NCBI GenBank assembly: GCA_029259695.1
Contig: JAJDEQ010000132.1
Location: 17,397 to 81,396, forward strand
Direction: 5' to 3'
DNA: 64,000 nucleotides
Source: Planctomycetota bacterium
GTDB taxonomy: Bacteria > Planctomycetota > B15-G4
Shown here: in pieces, positions 1 to 9,295 of the stretch
Numbering within the stretch: the first letter of the stretch is position 1
Layout: each line of letters starts with the position of its first letter
The notes under the pieces: model-generated
Database searches by the model: none
Told to the model about the DNA's origin: nothing
What the model saw: the letters and a program-made list of their open reading frames with translations, nothing else
Translations under genes and position numbers: made by a program

Positions 1-2
1 CC

Positions 3-1319
3 CCATGGCGGTTCGGCGCGCTGATCATGGCGCTGCTGCTGCCGAGCATCCCACTGCACGCCCAGGGCACGCTCACACGCATCGGCAACCCCGGCAACGC
101 CGCCGACACGAACGGCCTCGGCTCGGTGGCCCGCCCCTACCGCATCGCGCTGCACGAACTCACCAATGCAGACTACGTCCAGTTCCTCAACGCGGTCGCT
201 GCGACGGACACCCACGACCTGTTCGACTTCGACATCATGACCGACACCGATCGCGGCGGCATCCTGCGCAGCGGCAGCCCGGGCAGCTTCACCTACGCGA
301 CCAAGACCGACTTCGGCGACAAGCCGGTCAACGGCACCGACTGGCTCGACGCCGCCCGCTACTGCAACTGGCTGCACAACGGGACGCCCACCGGCCTGCA
401 GGCACCCGGCACGACCGAGGACGGTGCGTACGATCTCTCGGTTGCGGCCGCCGACGTCGTGCGCGCCCCCGGCGCCACCTTCTTCCTGCCGTCGCACGAC
501 GAGTGGTACAAGGCCGCCTACCACGATCCGTTCGACGCGGGCGCCGATGCCGGCGGCACACCCGACTACTGGGTCTACCCGACCCGCAGCGACAGCTTTC
601 CGACCCAGGCCAGCTCCGACTCCCAGGGCAACGTGACCAACCCGGGGCCGAACGTCGCCAACTACGAGAAGGGCGCCGACTGGAACGGCGAGAACGGGAA
701 TGTCACGACGGTCGGCAGCGCCCAGGCCACCAGCGCCTGGGGCCTGTTCGACCTCGGCGGCAACGTGAACGAGTGGACCGACACCCTGGCGGTCCCGATC
801 GACCCGGACACGCCCACGCGCTTCGGGCGCGGCGGCGACTTCTCCAACACCGGGCTGATCATGGGCAACAGCACCGTGTTCGCCCTCGACCTCAACATGG
901 CCGCCTCGGCCGGCAACGTCGGCTTCCGCGTCGCCCGCTACGAGGGCTTCGCGGACCTCGGCGCGGCCCTGGCCGGCACGCACGGCGAGCCGCTGCTCGA
1001 GGGCGACAGCACGCTGGCGGCCGACGCCCCGCTGACCCTGTCGCTCAGCAACGCGCTCGAGAGCACGACGGCCTTCTTCGTGTTCGGCATCACCGCAGCC
1101 AACGCCGCGTTCAAGGGCGGCACCCTCGTCCCCGATCCCAACGCGCCGGGCTTCTTCATCCCGCTGCCCACCGGGCTCAGCGGCAGCATCGAGATCGCCG
1201 ACACCTGGCCCCCCGGGGTCCCGTCGGGTTTCGACACGTACTACCAGTACTGGATCCAGGACCCCGCCGGACAGTCCGGCTTCGCGGCCAGCAACGCCCT
1301 GCAAGGAACGACGCCATGA
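3..1319 (+). CDS. secreted FGE/SUMF1-domain protein with shared C-terminal domain (5' partial)
   Basis: The frame is open from the window edge. An ATG at 27 would give a very short signal peptide without a positive charge, while upstream codons (PWRFGALI) extend a plausible signal sequence ending LHAQG, so the real start probably lies before the window. The main domain is of the formylglycine-generating-enzyme-like fold: ALHELTNADYVQFLNAV, WLDAARYCNWL, FLPSHDEWYKAA, GLFDLGGNVNEWTDT and GFRVARY follow in the family's order. I see no active-site cysteine pair, so it is more likely a binding or structural relative than a true FGE. From about base 948 to the stop it carries a roughly 120-residue C-terminal domain (GTHG, FKGG, LVPD, QDPAG, ASNAL) found again in the next gene and at 15456-17498. 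The stop overlaps the next start by 4 bp (ATGA). Confidence 0.85.
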   Translation, partial: PWRFGALIMALLLPSIPLHAQGTLTRIGNPGNAADTNGLGSVARPYRIALHELTNADYVQFLNAVAATDTHDLFDFDIMTDTDRGGILRSGSPGSFTYATKTDFGDKPVNGTDWLDAARYCNWLHNGTPTGLQAPGTTEDGAYDLSVAAADVVRAPGATFFLPSHDEWYKAAYHDPFDAGADAGGTPDYWVYPTRSDSFPTQASSDSQGNVTNPGPNVANYEKGADWNGENGNVTTVGSAQATSAWGLFDLGGNVNEWTDTLAVPIDPDTPTRFGRGGDFSNTGLIMGNSTVFALDLNMAASAGNVGFRVARYEGFADLGAALAGTHGEPLLEGDSTLAADAPLTLSLSNALESTTAFFVFGITAANAAFKGGTLVPDPNAPGFFIPLPTGLSGSIEIADTWPPGVPSGFDTYYQYWIQDPAGQSGFAASNALQGTTP

Positions 1320-2986
1320 ACGACGGTCCCGGCACACGCTCGAAGCGCACGACGCGCACCGCCGCGGTGCTGTTGCTGGCGCTGGCCGCCGCACCGGCCG
1401 CCGCGAGCCAGCAGATCATCCACACCCTGGACGGTGACCTCCTCGGCGACCGCATGGGCTGGGCCGTGAGCGGCGCCGGTGACGTGAACATGGACGGCGT
1501 GCCGGACGTCGTGGCCGGGGCACCGCGCAACGACAACAACGGCACGAGCGCGGGCCAGGTCAGGGTCTGGTCCGGCGCGACCGGGGCGGTGCTGTTCTCG
1601 CGCCTGGGCGACGCCGCCGGCGACCAGTTCGGCCGCTCGGTGAGCGGCGCCGGCAACATCGGCGCGATCCCCGACGGACACGACGACATCATCGCCGGCG
1701 CACCGCTCAACGACGACAACGGCAGCGCCGCGGGGCTGGCGCGCGTGCACTCGGGCAACGGCGGCGGCGGCATCTTCACCTGGCGCGGTGACGCCGCCGG
1801 CGATTCGTTCGGCGCGTCGGTGAGCTGCGCGGGTGACGTGAACAACGACGGCACGCCGGACCTCATCGTGGGTGCGCCGCAGGACAACACGCCGTCCAAC
1901 GGCTATGCGCGGATCTTCTCCGGTTCCGATGGCAGCGTCATCCGCACGCTCACGGGCTTCGAGGCCCAGTCGCAGTTCGGCATCTCGGTGGACGGCGTGG
2001 GCGACCTCGACGGAGACGGCTTCGGTGAGGTCGTGGTCGGTGCCTGGCTCGAGAACGGCGAGGGCAGCACGCGCGGCTGCGCCTACATCCTCGCGGGCGT
2101 CGACGGCACGGTCATGTACTGCTTCGAAGGTGAGCAGGACTTCGACTGGTTCGGCTTCTCCGTCGCCGGGGCCGGCGACGTGGACGACGACGGCGTGCCG
2201 GACATCGTCGTGGGCGCGTACGGCGCCGAGGGCGGCGCCTCCGACTCGGGCCGGGCCTTCGTCTACTCGGGGGCCGACGGCAGCAACCTGATGGTGCTCG
2301 ACGGCGAGACGGCCGGAGAGAGCTTCGGCTGGTCCGTGGACGGCGCCGGCGACACGAACGGCGACGGGCACGACGACGTCGTGGTCGCGGCACCGTTCGA
2401 CGGCATCGGCCGGCTGGCGATCTACTCCGGCGCCGACAAGAGCAAGCTGCGAGCCGTCGCGGGCGACGACGCGGGCGACACCTTCGCCCGGGGCGTGGCC
2501 GGTACCGGCGACATGAACGGCGATGGGCACGGCGACGTGGTGGCCGGTGCCCCACTCGACGACGACAACGGGACGAGCGCCGGCCGGGTGTTCGTCGCCT
2601 CGGGCTTCGAGCCCTGGACCGACCTCGAGAACGGACTCGCCGGCACCCACGGCATCCCCGGCCTGCTCGGCACGGGAACCCTGATCGGCGGCACGCCGGT
2701 GAACCTCGCCTTGACCAACGCCCTGGAGAGCACGACGACGTTCCTGGTCGTCGGCGTGCTGCAGGTCGACGCGCCCTTCAAGGGTGGCACGCTGGTTCCC
2801 GACCCGAACCCGCCCGGCTTCTTCGTGGCGCTCCCCACCCGCGCGACGGGAACGCTCGACGTGGGCGGGACCTGGCCGGCCGGATTGCCGGCGGGCCTGG
2901 AGACGTTCTACCAGCACTGGGTCCAGGACGCCGGCGGCCCGCAGGGCTTCTCGGCCAGCAACGCACTGCGGGGAATCACGCCCTAG
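1316..2986 (+). CDS. secreted FG-GAP repeat (integrin-like beta-propeller) protein with shared C-terminal domain
   Basis: A 556-residue protein starting at the ATG that overlaps the upstream stop (ATGA). It has a classical signal peptide: a charged n-region, AVLLLALAAAPAAA, then SQQ. About seven FG-GAP repeats follow, each with a pattern like GAGDVNMDGVPDVVAGAP; the D-x-N/D-x-D-G parts are typical calcium-binding loops of beta-propellers. From about base 2614 the protein ends in the same C-terminal domain as its upstream neighbour (LAGTHGIPGLLG, FKGGTLVPDPNPPGFF, TWPAGLPAG, SASNAL). The two genes look like one translationally coupled unit encoding exported, surface or periplasmic proteins. 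A ligand cannot be told from sequence. Confidence 0.9.
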   Translation: MNDGPGTRSKRTTRTAAVLLLALAAAPAAASQQIIHTLDGDLLGDRMGWAVSGAGDVNMDGVPDVVAGAPRNDNNGTSAGQVRVWSGATGAVLFSRLGDAAGDQFGRSVSGAGNIGAIPDGHDDIIAGAPLNDDNGSAAGLARVHSGNGGGGIFTWRGDAAGDSFGASVSCAGDVNNDGTPDLIVGAPQDNTPSNGYARIFSGSDGSVIRTLTGFEAQSQFGISVDGVGDLDGDGFGEVVVGAWLENGEGSTRGCAYILAGVDGTVMYCFEGEQDFDWFGFSVAGAGDVDDDGVPDIVVGAYGAEGGASDSGRAFVYSGADGSNLMVLDGETAGESFGWSVDGAGDTNGDGHDDVVVAAPFDGIGRLAIYSGADKSKLRAVAGDDAGDTFARGVAGTGDMNGDGHGDVVAGAPLDDDNGTSAGRVFVASGFEPWTDLENGLAGTHGIPGLLGTGTLIGGTPVNLALTNALESTTTFLVVGVLQVDAPFKGGTLVPDPNPPGFFVALPTRATGTLDVGGTWPAGLPAGLETFYQHWVQDAGGPQGFSASNALRGITP

Positions 2987-2987
2987 C

Positions 2988-3037
2988 AGCCGGTGGTGCA
3001 AGTGCTCTCGCTCGCGGTGACTGCACCACGGGCGGCT
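2988..3037. terminator. hairpin between convergent genes
   Basis: GTGGTGCA (2993-3000) pairs perfectly with TGCACCAC (3022-3029). The flanking AGCC (2988-2991) and GGCT (3034-3037) can extend the stem. It lies just after the FG-GAP stop and at the stop of the convergent gene, so it could end transcription from both sides. There is no T-run, so the call is tentative. Confidence 0.4.
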
Positions 3038-4166
3038 AGGACGGGAGTTCGTCGTCCGCCGTCAGGAAGCGTCGGGAGAGGTGCTCGGGCACGAGCGGGC
3101 AGGCCTGCTCGGTGCGGCCGAAGATCGCGTAGCGCGCCCGGGCGACGAGGTCGTAGCCGGCATCCCGTAGCGGGCGCGGAACCCACCCGGCCACGCGCGC
3201 TGCCAAAGCCCACAGTCCTCCGAGCCGGAGTCCGACGGCGATGACCGCGTCGCTGCGCACGGCGATCTGCCCGTCGGGCGTGCGCAGCACCATGCTGTCG
3301 GGCAGCGTCGCCTGCTGATCCCCTTCGTGCAGCACTCCCGCTTCGAGCACTCCCTCGAGCAGCCCGGACTGCAGCGGCGCCATGCGGAAGGCACGGCCCT
3401 CGCGCTCCTCCGACAGCAGGAAGCGGCAGCTGCGATGACACAATCCGCAGGTGCCGTCGTAGAAGAGCACGCTCGGTCCGGCATCCGTACACCGCGGGAT
3501 CCAGCGCGGATCGAACGCGAGCACGTGCAGCAGCACCAGCGCGCCCAGGCCACGCGCACTGCCGAGCTGCAGCCCGACGTGGCCCCCGAAGTCGATCAGC
3601 GCGCTGCTGCCGGGCCAGGCGAGGAGCACCCAGGCGTGGGCCAGATCGGTGACCAGCACGACGACGAGCACAGCGCGCGCCACCACATCGTGCAGCGCCC
3701 AGCCGTTGCCCGGGTCGGCTCGCCCGCGCGCCGCCCAGGAACCGTAGGGCGCGCCCGGCACGAGCCAGTGGACGAGCGTCAGCCAGCCCAAGTAGGGCAC
3801 GCCTCCGTGCCAGTCGGAGACGGCCTCCAGCCCGACGCCGCCGGCCCAGCAAGCGGCCACGTACCACGCGACGAGCGACGCGATGCGATCGAGGCGCCCC
3901 ACGGCGAGCAGCACCGACGACACCAGGCCGAGCGCCAACCAGATCACCGCGGCCGTCCCGGTGATCGTCGCGACGCCCGCGAACACGTTGGGCAGCAGCT
4001 CGAACAGCGGGCGGGTCCAGACCACCTGCGCCAGTGCCCGCCCCTCGGGACCCGAGACCCACAGCAACGCGCGCAGGAAGTGCAGCGCGAGCCAGGCACC
4101 CCACACGAAACGCAGCACGCTGTACTGGCCCCCGGTCCAGCCGTTGCGAGGCGCGCGGCGGGTCAA
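3036..4166 (-). CDS. membrane protein with C-terminal DCC (DUF393) thiol-disulfide oxidoreductase-like domain
   Basis: A 376-residue protein. The first about 215 residues hold several hydrophobic membrane segments, vaguely like HTTM-type membrane domains. The C-terminal part begins PSVLFYDGTCGLCHR, the hallmark of the DCC/DUF393 family (D-G-x-C-x-L-C at about residues 237-243), which has a thioredoxin-like fold and a CxxC pair. I chose the TTG start at 4166 because a strong GAGGAG ribosome site (4173-4178 on the plus strand, complement) sits 6 bases upstream and no ATG is near. It follows the SGNH-like gene with a 10-bp gap and is probably cotranscribed with it. The substrate is unknown. Confidence 0.85.
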   Translation of the reverse strand: MTRRAPRNGWTGGQYSVLRFVWGAWLALHFLRALLWVSGPEGRALAQVVWTRPLFELLPNVFAGVATITGTAAVIWLALGLVSSVLLAVGRLDRIASLVAWYVAACWAGGVGLEAVSDWHGGVPYLGWLTLVHWLVPGAPYGSWAARGRADPGNGWALHDVVARAVLVVVLVTDLAHAWVLLAWPGSSALIDFGGHVGLQLGSARGLGALVLLHVLAFDPRWIPRCTDAGPSVLFYDGTCGLCHRSCRFLLSEEREGRAFRMAPLQSGLLEGVLEAGVLHEGDQQATLPDSMVLRTPDGQIAVRSDAVIAVGLRLGGLWALAARVAGWVPRPLRDAGYDLVARARYAIFGRTEQACPLVPEHLSRRFLTADDELPS

Positions 4167-4176
4167 GGCCGGCTCC

Positions 4177-5253
4177 TCAACGCGCCCTGCGAGCGAGGAT
4201 CGCGGGAGCCAGCAGTCCGCTCACCAGGGCCCGGCTGGTCAACACGCAACCGCGGCGGTTGAGGTGCGTCATGCTGTAGAAGAAGGGCTCGGTGCTGGGA
4301 TAGGGTTCGGCGGACAGGTCGAGGTAGCGGAAACCGGCGGCCGTGAGCCGGGGCACGATCTGCTCCCGGAAGCGCTGCGTCTCCGCGACCATGTGCGCCT
4401 GCTCGAAGCCCGCTTGCAGCGGCATGCGCACGAAGAGCACGTCGCAGGGCAACTCGCGCAGGATCTCCAGACAGCGCCGGAAACCCTCCTGGTCCGGACT
4501 GTCCGGGGCGCTCCACTCCCAGCGCATGCCCGGCGGCAGGTCGAACAGGTCCGGGCGCCCGGCGCGTTGCCGGGCCTGGCGCGCCTCGACCCGCATCCGC
4601 TCCTGCACGCTGAAGCGCTCCCCCAGGTTCTCGACGTGGAAGTCCCGTGCCGCGCGCGTGTCCGGGTCGAAGATCCAGTCGAGGTTCCACAGCGCCTTCA
4701 GGCCGTCGAACACGCTCCAGAACGCGGCCACGATCTTGTCCGCCTCCCATTCGCCGCGGATCGGATCGTCCGCCCCCTCTGCGGGAGACACCCCTTCGCG
4801 CCGGGGGTCGCTGCGCCGGGCGCGGGTCGGGTAGACGAAGAAGCGCGGCTCGATGGCGATCACGAGCAACTCGCGCGGCGGCCGACGGGCCACCCCGTCG
4901 CGCAACAACTGGGACAGGAACCAGGGGCGCAACCCGGCCAGCCCCAGCTTGAACACGTCCAACTCCTCGCCGACACCGGCGCGCAACAGCTCCTGCACGA
5001 TGCGTGCGTCGATCCCGCCCTGGACGCGGCTCGACCCGATCACGAGCACGTCCTCGGCCTCCGGCTTGCTGAGGTACGAGTACACCAGCCGGGCCCGGTT
5101 CTCGTTCACGTCCGGTTCGAGCAGGTTGTGGCCCAACGCGGCCATGACCTGCTGGGCCAGCAGCGTCGTCACCACGAAGCCCGCGGCGATCCACGCCTGG
5201 CGTGCGCCGAGCCGGAAGGCGGGAGCTTCGGGAGGAGCGTTCATGGGGTGCAC
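4177..5253 (-). CDS. membrane-anchored SGNH-hydrolase-like protein, partner of MBOAT
   Basis: A 358-residue protein with one N-terminal membrane segment (WIAAGFVVTTLLAQQVMAAL, residues 21-40). GSSR at 73-76 resembles SGNH block I, and THLNRRG near the C-terminus resembles the terminal histidine block. It is not assigned to a named family with certainty. Its gene lies 7 bp downstream of an MBOAT acyltransferase gene, the arrangement seen where a DltD/AlgX-like periplasmic protein works with an AlgI-like acyltransferase. The start is the GTG at 5253, preceded by AGGA formed over the upstream stop codon; an in-frame ATG at 5244 is the alternative. Role in glycan O-acylation is inferred from context. 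Confidence 0.8.
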   Translation of the reverse strand: MHPMNAPPEAPAFRLGARQAWIAAGFVVTTLLAQQVMAALGHNLLEPDVNENRARLVYSYLSKPEAEDVLVIGSSRVQGGIDARIVQELLRAGVGEELDVFKLGLAGLRPWFLSQLLRDGVARRPPRELLVIAIEPRFFVYPTRARRSDPRREGVSPAEGADDPIRGEWEADKIVAAFWSVFDGLKALWNLDWIFDPDTRAARDFHVENLGERFSVQERMRVEARQARQRAGRPDLFDLPPGMRWEWSAPDSPDQEGFRRCLEILRELPCDVLFVRMPLQAGFEQAHMVAETQRFREQIVPRLTAAGFRYLDLSAEPYPSTEPFFYSMTHLNRRGCVLTSRALVSGLLAPAILARRAR

Positions 5254-5260
5254 GTCGATC

Positions 5261-6661
5261 CTAGAACTGGAAGTAGATGAAAGGCGTCTTGAGTGACTCG
5301 GCGTTCATGACCAGACCGATCAGCAGAGCGTAGGCCACACCCTGGGCGAAGCCGGGCAGGGCCAGGAAGCCCTCGCGCAGACGCTCCTTGGTGGCGCGCG
5401 CCGGCACATGGGTCACCACCGCCAGGGCGAACACGAGCCACACGTAGGTGGGCACGACGAAGTCGCCGCGCGCCGCGCCGAGCGAGGTCAGCGCCGACCA
5501 CGCGGCGGCGCCGTCCGGGGCCGCGAACAGGACCCAGCCGAAACACACCAGTTGGAACATGACCAGCCGGCGGGTCCACAGCGCGAGCGACCCGCGCGGC
5601 ACGTCGGTCCAGCCCGCCAGCCGGCCGCCGATGAGCAGCAAGCCGTGGAACAGGCCCCACAGGACGAACATCCACGACGCCCCGTGCCACAACCCGCCGA
5701 GCAACATGGTCAGGGTGAGGTTCACGTAGGTGCGCGTCGCGCCCCGGCGGTTGCCTCCCAGCGGGATGTAGAGGTAGTCACGCAGCCAGCTCGAGAGGCT
5801 GATGTGCCAGCGCGTCCAGAACTCGCTGGGCGAGGTGGAGCGATAGGGCGCGCGGAAGTTTGCGCCCAGGTCGAAGCCCAGCAGCCGCGCGGTGCCGATG
5901 GCCATGTCGGAGTAGCCCGAGAAGTCGCCGTAGATCTGGAATGCGTAGCCGTACATGGCGAGCAGCGACACGCCGCCCCCGAATGTCGCGGGGTCGTCCC
6001 AGAAGGGTTTGACCAGCTCCGACCCCAGGTAGTCGGCGATCACGACCTTCTTCACCAGGCCCCAGAAGATCAGCGTGAGGCCCCGCTCGAAGTCGCTCGC
6101 GTGCAACACGGGCGGCCGCGGGATCTGGGGCAGGAAGTCGCGCGCGCGCACGATCGGCCCCGCGACGAGCTGCGGGAAGAAGGCCACGAAGAGCGCGAAG
6201 CGCAGCGGGCTGCGCTCGGGCGTCAGGTCCCCGCGGTAGATGTCGATCGTGTAGCTGAGGGTCTGGAAGGTGTAGAAGGAGATGCCCACGGGCAGGACGA
6301 TCTCGAGCAACACGGCGTCGGGTGTCACCCCGACATCGGCCAGCAACAGCGCGAGTTCGCCGGCAAAGAAGTTGTAGTACTTGAAGAACCCCAGCACGCC
6401 CAGGTTGCCCACCAGGCTCAGCAGCAGCAGGCGCTTGCGCCGGCGCGGATCGGTCGACCTGCCCATGGCCGCGCCGACCAGGAAGTCCAGCACCGTCGAG
6501 AAGACGATCAGCCCGAGGAAGCGCCAGTCCCAGTAGCCGTAGAACATGTAGCTGGCGGCGAGCAGCAGCAGGACGCGCGGGGTCTCCGCTCGGCGCAGCA
6601 GCCAGTACAGGCCGAACACCACGACGAAGAAGACGGCGAAGGCCTGGCTGTTGAAGAGCAT
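5261..6661 (-). CDS. MBOAT-family O-acyltransferase (AlgI-like)
   Basis: A polytopic protein of 466 residues, the usual AlgI/DltB size. The start is the ATG at 6661 (MLFNSQAFAVFFVVVFGLYW), which matches the conserved N-terminus of the family; a longer open frame upstream has no membrane-protein character. Conserved features are PVGISFYTFQTLSYTIDIYRG, FFPQLVAGPI, FSGYSDMAIG, WHISLSSWLRDYLYIPLGG and LWHGASWMFVLWGLFHG, with the likely catalytic histidine at about residue 326. These enzymes move acyl groups, often acetyl, across the membrane onto exported polysaccharides. With the SGNH-like gene just downstream it probably modifies a cell-surface glycan; the acceptor is unknown. Confidence 0.95.
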   Translation of the reverse strand: MLFNSQAFAVFFVVVFGLYWLLRRAETPRVLLLLAASYMFYGYWDWRFLGLIVFSTVLDFLVGAAMGRSTDPRRRKRLLLLSLVGNLGVLGFFKYYNFFAGELALLLADVGVTPDAVLLEIVLPVGISFYTFQTLSYTIDIYRGDLTPERSPLRFALFVAFFPQLVAGPIVRARDFLPQIPRPPVLHASDFERGLTLIFWGLVKKVVIADYLGSELVKPFWDDPATFGGGVSLLAMYGYAFQIYGDFSGYSDMAIGTARLLGFDLGANFRAPYRSTSPSEFWTRWHISLSSWLRDYLYIPLGGNRRGATRTYVNLTLTMLLGGLWHGASWMFVLWGLFHGLLLIGGRLAGWTDVPRGSLALWTRRLVMFQLVCFGWVLFAAPDGAAAWSALTSLGAARGDFVVPTYVWLVFALAVVTHVPARATKERLREGFLALPGFAQGVAYALLIGLVMNAESLKTPFIYFQF

Positions 6662-6874
6662 CGCGGGGGCACGGGGTCCGGTGACAGGGCACGCGGATGA
6701 GGCGATCGAGGCCGAAGGCGCCGGCGCTGTGTCCGAAGCCCGGTGAAAGGTAGTGGACGCCGGGTACAGCGACAAGCGAGCGCGAGCACCGTTTCAGCAA
6801 CTCGTCCGCTCGAGCGACGGCCGGGGCGGGTTGGCGCACGGCCGGACCTCGCTTACGCTGGCACGCGCACCTCC

Positions 6875-7444
6875 GTGGATCGCACCCGCGTGTTCCTGCC
6901 CACCTCCCGCTTCCCGTTCACCGCCGAGCTCGAGACGCGCTGGCGCGAGATCGCCGCCGAACTCGAGCGCGTGCCCCACGCGGCCTTCGAGCCCTGGTTG
7001 CTCGAAGGCGCCTACGGCGGCGGCTGGAAGGTCTACGGGCTCGTGACCCGGCTGGACGACCTGGGCCCGCCGGATTCCGAGCTGGCCCGGATGGCTGCCC
7101 GCCACGCGCGCAACGCCGAGACCTGCCCCATCACCGCCGCGATCCTGGAACGCATCCCGGGCCTGACCATCGGCGCGTTCTCCATGCTCGAACCGGGCGC
7201 GCACATCTACCCGCACAGTGACGCCACCGACCCGCGCGTGTTCCGCTGCCACCTGGGTCTGGTCGTGCCGCCGGGCAACGCGATTCGCGGCGAGGGCGAG
7301 ACGCGCACCTGGGAGCCCGGGCGCTGCCTGGTGTTCGACGGCGCCTGCAGCCACGAAGCCGCGAACCAGGGCGACCGACCGCGCATCGTGCTGCTGCTCG
7401 ACGTGCTGGCGGACCACTACCCTGCCACGGCCGCGCCGAACTGA
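6875..7444 (+). CDS. aspartyl/asparaginyl beta-hydroxylase-like Fe(II)/2-oxoglutarate dioxygenase
   Basis: A protein of 189 residues from the GTG at 6875 (VDRTRVFLPTSRFPF); an upstream extension to 6743 overlaps the divergent MBOAT gene and is unlikely. The core is typical of the AspH family: IGAFSMLEPGAHIYPHSD gives the metal ligands H114 and D116, CHLGLVVP follows, and DGACSHEAANQGDRPRIVLL gives the second histidine H160 and the 2-oxoglutarate-binding R170. Bacterial members hydroxylate peptides, amino acids or lipid-linked acyl groups, so the substrate here is open. It stands alone, divergent from MBOAT and convergent with the next gene. Confidence 0.88.
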   Translation: MDRTRVFLPTSRFPFTAELETRWREIAAELERVPHAAFEPWLLEGAYGGGWKVYGLVTRLDDLGPPDSELARMAARHARNAETCPITAAILERIPGLTIGAFSMLEPGAHIYPHSDATDPRVFRCHLGLVVPPGNAIRGEGETRTWEPGRCLVFDGACSHEAANQGDRPRIVLLLDVLADHYPATAAPN

Positions 7445-7472
7445 ACCCGCGAGTCGCGCCGGCGGACGCCGG

Positions 7473-9155
7473 TCAGGGCGCCGACTCCACGCGGTAGATG
7501 TTCAGCAGCCGCACTCCGTCCCAGGCCCCGTCCGGGTACACCTGCTCACCGTGTTCGGCGGCGTGCCGCGTGACGGCGCCCTCGGACCGACCCCGCGTCA
7601 CGAACATCACGTACACCGGTCCGCGCTGCAGGGCCTCGGCGTACACGTCGAAACCCTGGACCTCGTCGTACGCCAACGGCTCCACCAACGGGAGCAGCGT
7701 GATGTCGGTGCGCGGGCCGAAGGCGCTCCCCTGGGACAGGCGCACCAGGTGCTCGGCCCAGGGCACGGCGAGCACGGCACCGGGCGGTGCGTTCTCGTTG
7801 AGCCACCGGGAGCCGCGCCGGTAGGACGCGCCCCAGTAGTCGCCGGCGTCACGATGCCCCCCGGCCATGACCCCCGCGAGGCCCCCCGAGACCGTGTTGA
7901 AGTACGCGAGCTGGAACGGGTGCGTCCGGCCCAGCGTCCAGAGCGAGGCCAGCACGAGCGCCCCCAGCAGCGCGGCCCGCGGAGCCGCGCCGACCCGGGC
8001 AGCGACCGTGAGCCAGCCGTGCGCGCACAGGACCGCCGTGGGCACCGTGATCTCGAGCACGTGACGGATGCCGTCGTAGTGCCGGAAGCCGGGCAGGTTC
8101 GCCCGCGCCAGGGGGATCGCCAGCCAGATCGCGCACAGGCCCAGCAGCGCGCGGCGCCGACCGTCGCGCTCCCGGAACCCGAACCACGCGCCCAGCAACA
8201 CCCCCGCCAGCACCAGTTCCGGTGTGGCCGCGAGCCAATCGCGCAGGTTGCTCAGGTCGAAGCGCGTCGTCCCGGTGTGCCCCTGACCGATGATGAACTG
8301 CACATGCCGCCACCAGGCCTGCGGGTGGCGCCAGAGCAGCGGCCAGCTCGCCACGTACGCCAGCAGCGCGGTCCCGGCCAGCCTGAGCCACAGCTTCCAA
8401 GCGCCTCGCCGCCCGGCCGCTGCCGCGCCGCTGCGCTGCTCGACGGGCGCCACGCCCCGCGCGAACAGCCACCACCAGACGGCCAGGATGACGGGCAGGA
8501 ACACCGCGTTGATCTTGACCGACAGGGCGCTGCCCCACAGCGCCGCGGAGACCAGCAGCCAGCGCGTCGAGCCCCGCGACCACGCGTGCCAGGCGGCGAG
8601 CAGCGACAGTCCGAACAGGCCGACCTGCGGCACGTCTTTCGTGTTGCCGAGCACGTGGCCCACGAGCCGTGGCTGGGCCGCCAGGAAGAGCAGCGTGAGC
8701 CACGCCGCTCCCGTGCCCAGCGTGCCGCGCACGACGAGCAGCAACGCCACCAGCAGCGGGAGCAGGAAGACGAGATTGGCCGCGTGGTACGCCTCGATGG
8801 CGGGCAGCCAACCCAGGCCGTCTGTGAGCACGCGGCAGCTCGCGGCAGCGACGATGGCCGCCAGGTGCCCGTGCACGTGGGGTGCCTCGAGCTGTTCGGC
8901 TCTCGCGGCGAGCTCCGGACGGCCGGGCCGTGCGAGGAGCGCCGGTGGTTCGTCGTACAGGTCGAGCCAGCGTCCGTCGCCCGTCCCGAGGAACGCCAGG
9001 GACCGTTCGCCGTAGACCTGATCGCCCAGGTACTCGTCGAAGCCGGGCCCGTAGGCCGGGGCCACCGCGAAGAACGCGCTCGCGACGAACAGCACGGCGC
9101 ACAGCGCGAGCGCTGCCCCACCACCCATGCCCGCCGAATGCTCGCCCTGGCTCAA
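7473..9155 (-). CDS. polytopic GT-C-like glycosyltransferase family membrane protein
   Basis: A 560-residue protein with about ten hydrophobic segments and a C-terminal soluble part. The acidic first periplasmic loop FDEYLGDQVYGERS, near residues 39-52, resembles the catalytic acidic loop of GT39/GT83-type (ArnT/PMT-like) glycosyltransferases that use polyprenyl-phosphate sugars. The start is the TTG at 9155, with GGAG 6 bases upstream; an ATG at 9128 is the alternative. No glycosyltransferase partner or lipid carrier gene is adjacent. The family call rests on topology and this loop, not on a full motif set. Confidence 0.75.
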   Translation of the reverse strand: MSQGEHSAGMGGGAALALCAVLFVASAFFAVAPAYGPGFDEYLGDQVYGERSLAFLGTGDGRWLDLYDEPPALLARPGRPELAARAEQLEAPHVHGHLAAIVAAASCRVLTDGLGWLPAIEAYHAANLVFLLPLLVALLLVVRGTLGTGAAWLTLLFLAAQPRLVGHVLGNTKDVPQVGLFGLSLLAAWHAWSRGSTRWLLVSAALWGSALSVKINAVFLPVILAVWWWLFARGVAPVEQRSGAAAAGRRGAWKLWLRLAGTALLAYVASWPLLWRHPQAWWRHVQFIIGQGHTGTTRFDLSNLRDWLAATPELVLAGVLLGAWFGFRERDGRRRALLGLCAIWLAIPLARANLPGFRHYDGIRHVLEITVPTAVLCAHGWLTVAARVGAAPRAALLGALVLASLWTLGRTHPFQLAYFNTVSGGLAGVMAGGHRDAGDYWGASYRRGSRWLNENAPPGAVLAVPWAEHLVRLSQGSAFGPRTDITLLPLVEPLAYDEVQGFDVYAEALQRGPVYVMFVTRGRSEGAVTRHAAEHGEQVYPDGAWDGVRLLNIYRVESAP

Positions 9156-9295
9156 AGCTCACTCCACCCTGGAAGGGGCTCACCCCACCGGAGGGGCGGC
9201 ACGTTATCACGGCCGGCAGCCCGCCGGCAGCGCGCGACCGCGGCGCAACGGCAGCCCGACGGCGGCGCGCCACCGGGGCGCCTCCCCCGAGCGCG

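Noticed and set aside
5..1315. Long arginine/proline-rich frame upstream of and in frame with the FG-GAP gene
   Set aside because: It overlaps the clearly real FGE-like gene in another frame and has no domain character; only the part from the ATG at 1316 is coding.
3..1319. True formylglycine-generating enzyme activating the sulfatase-like gene
   Set aside because: No catalytic cysteine pair was seen in this domain, and the sulfatase-like protein has Thr rather than Cys/Ser at the target position.
1241..3001. 586-residue open frame on the minus strand opposite the FG-GAP gene
   Set aside because: An antisense shadow of a GC-rich gene; low-complexity Val/Ala/Arg content and no motifs.
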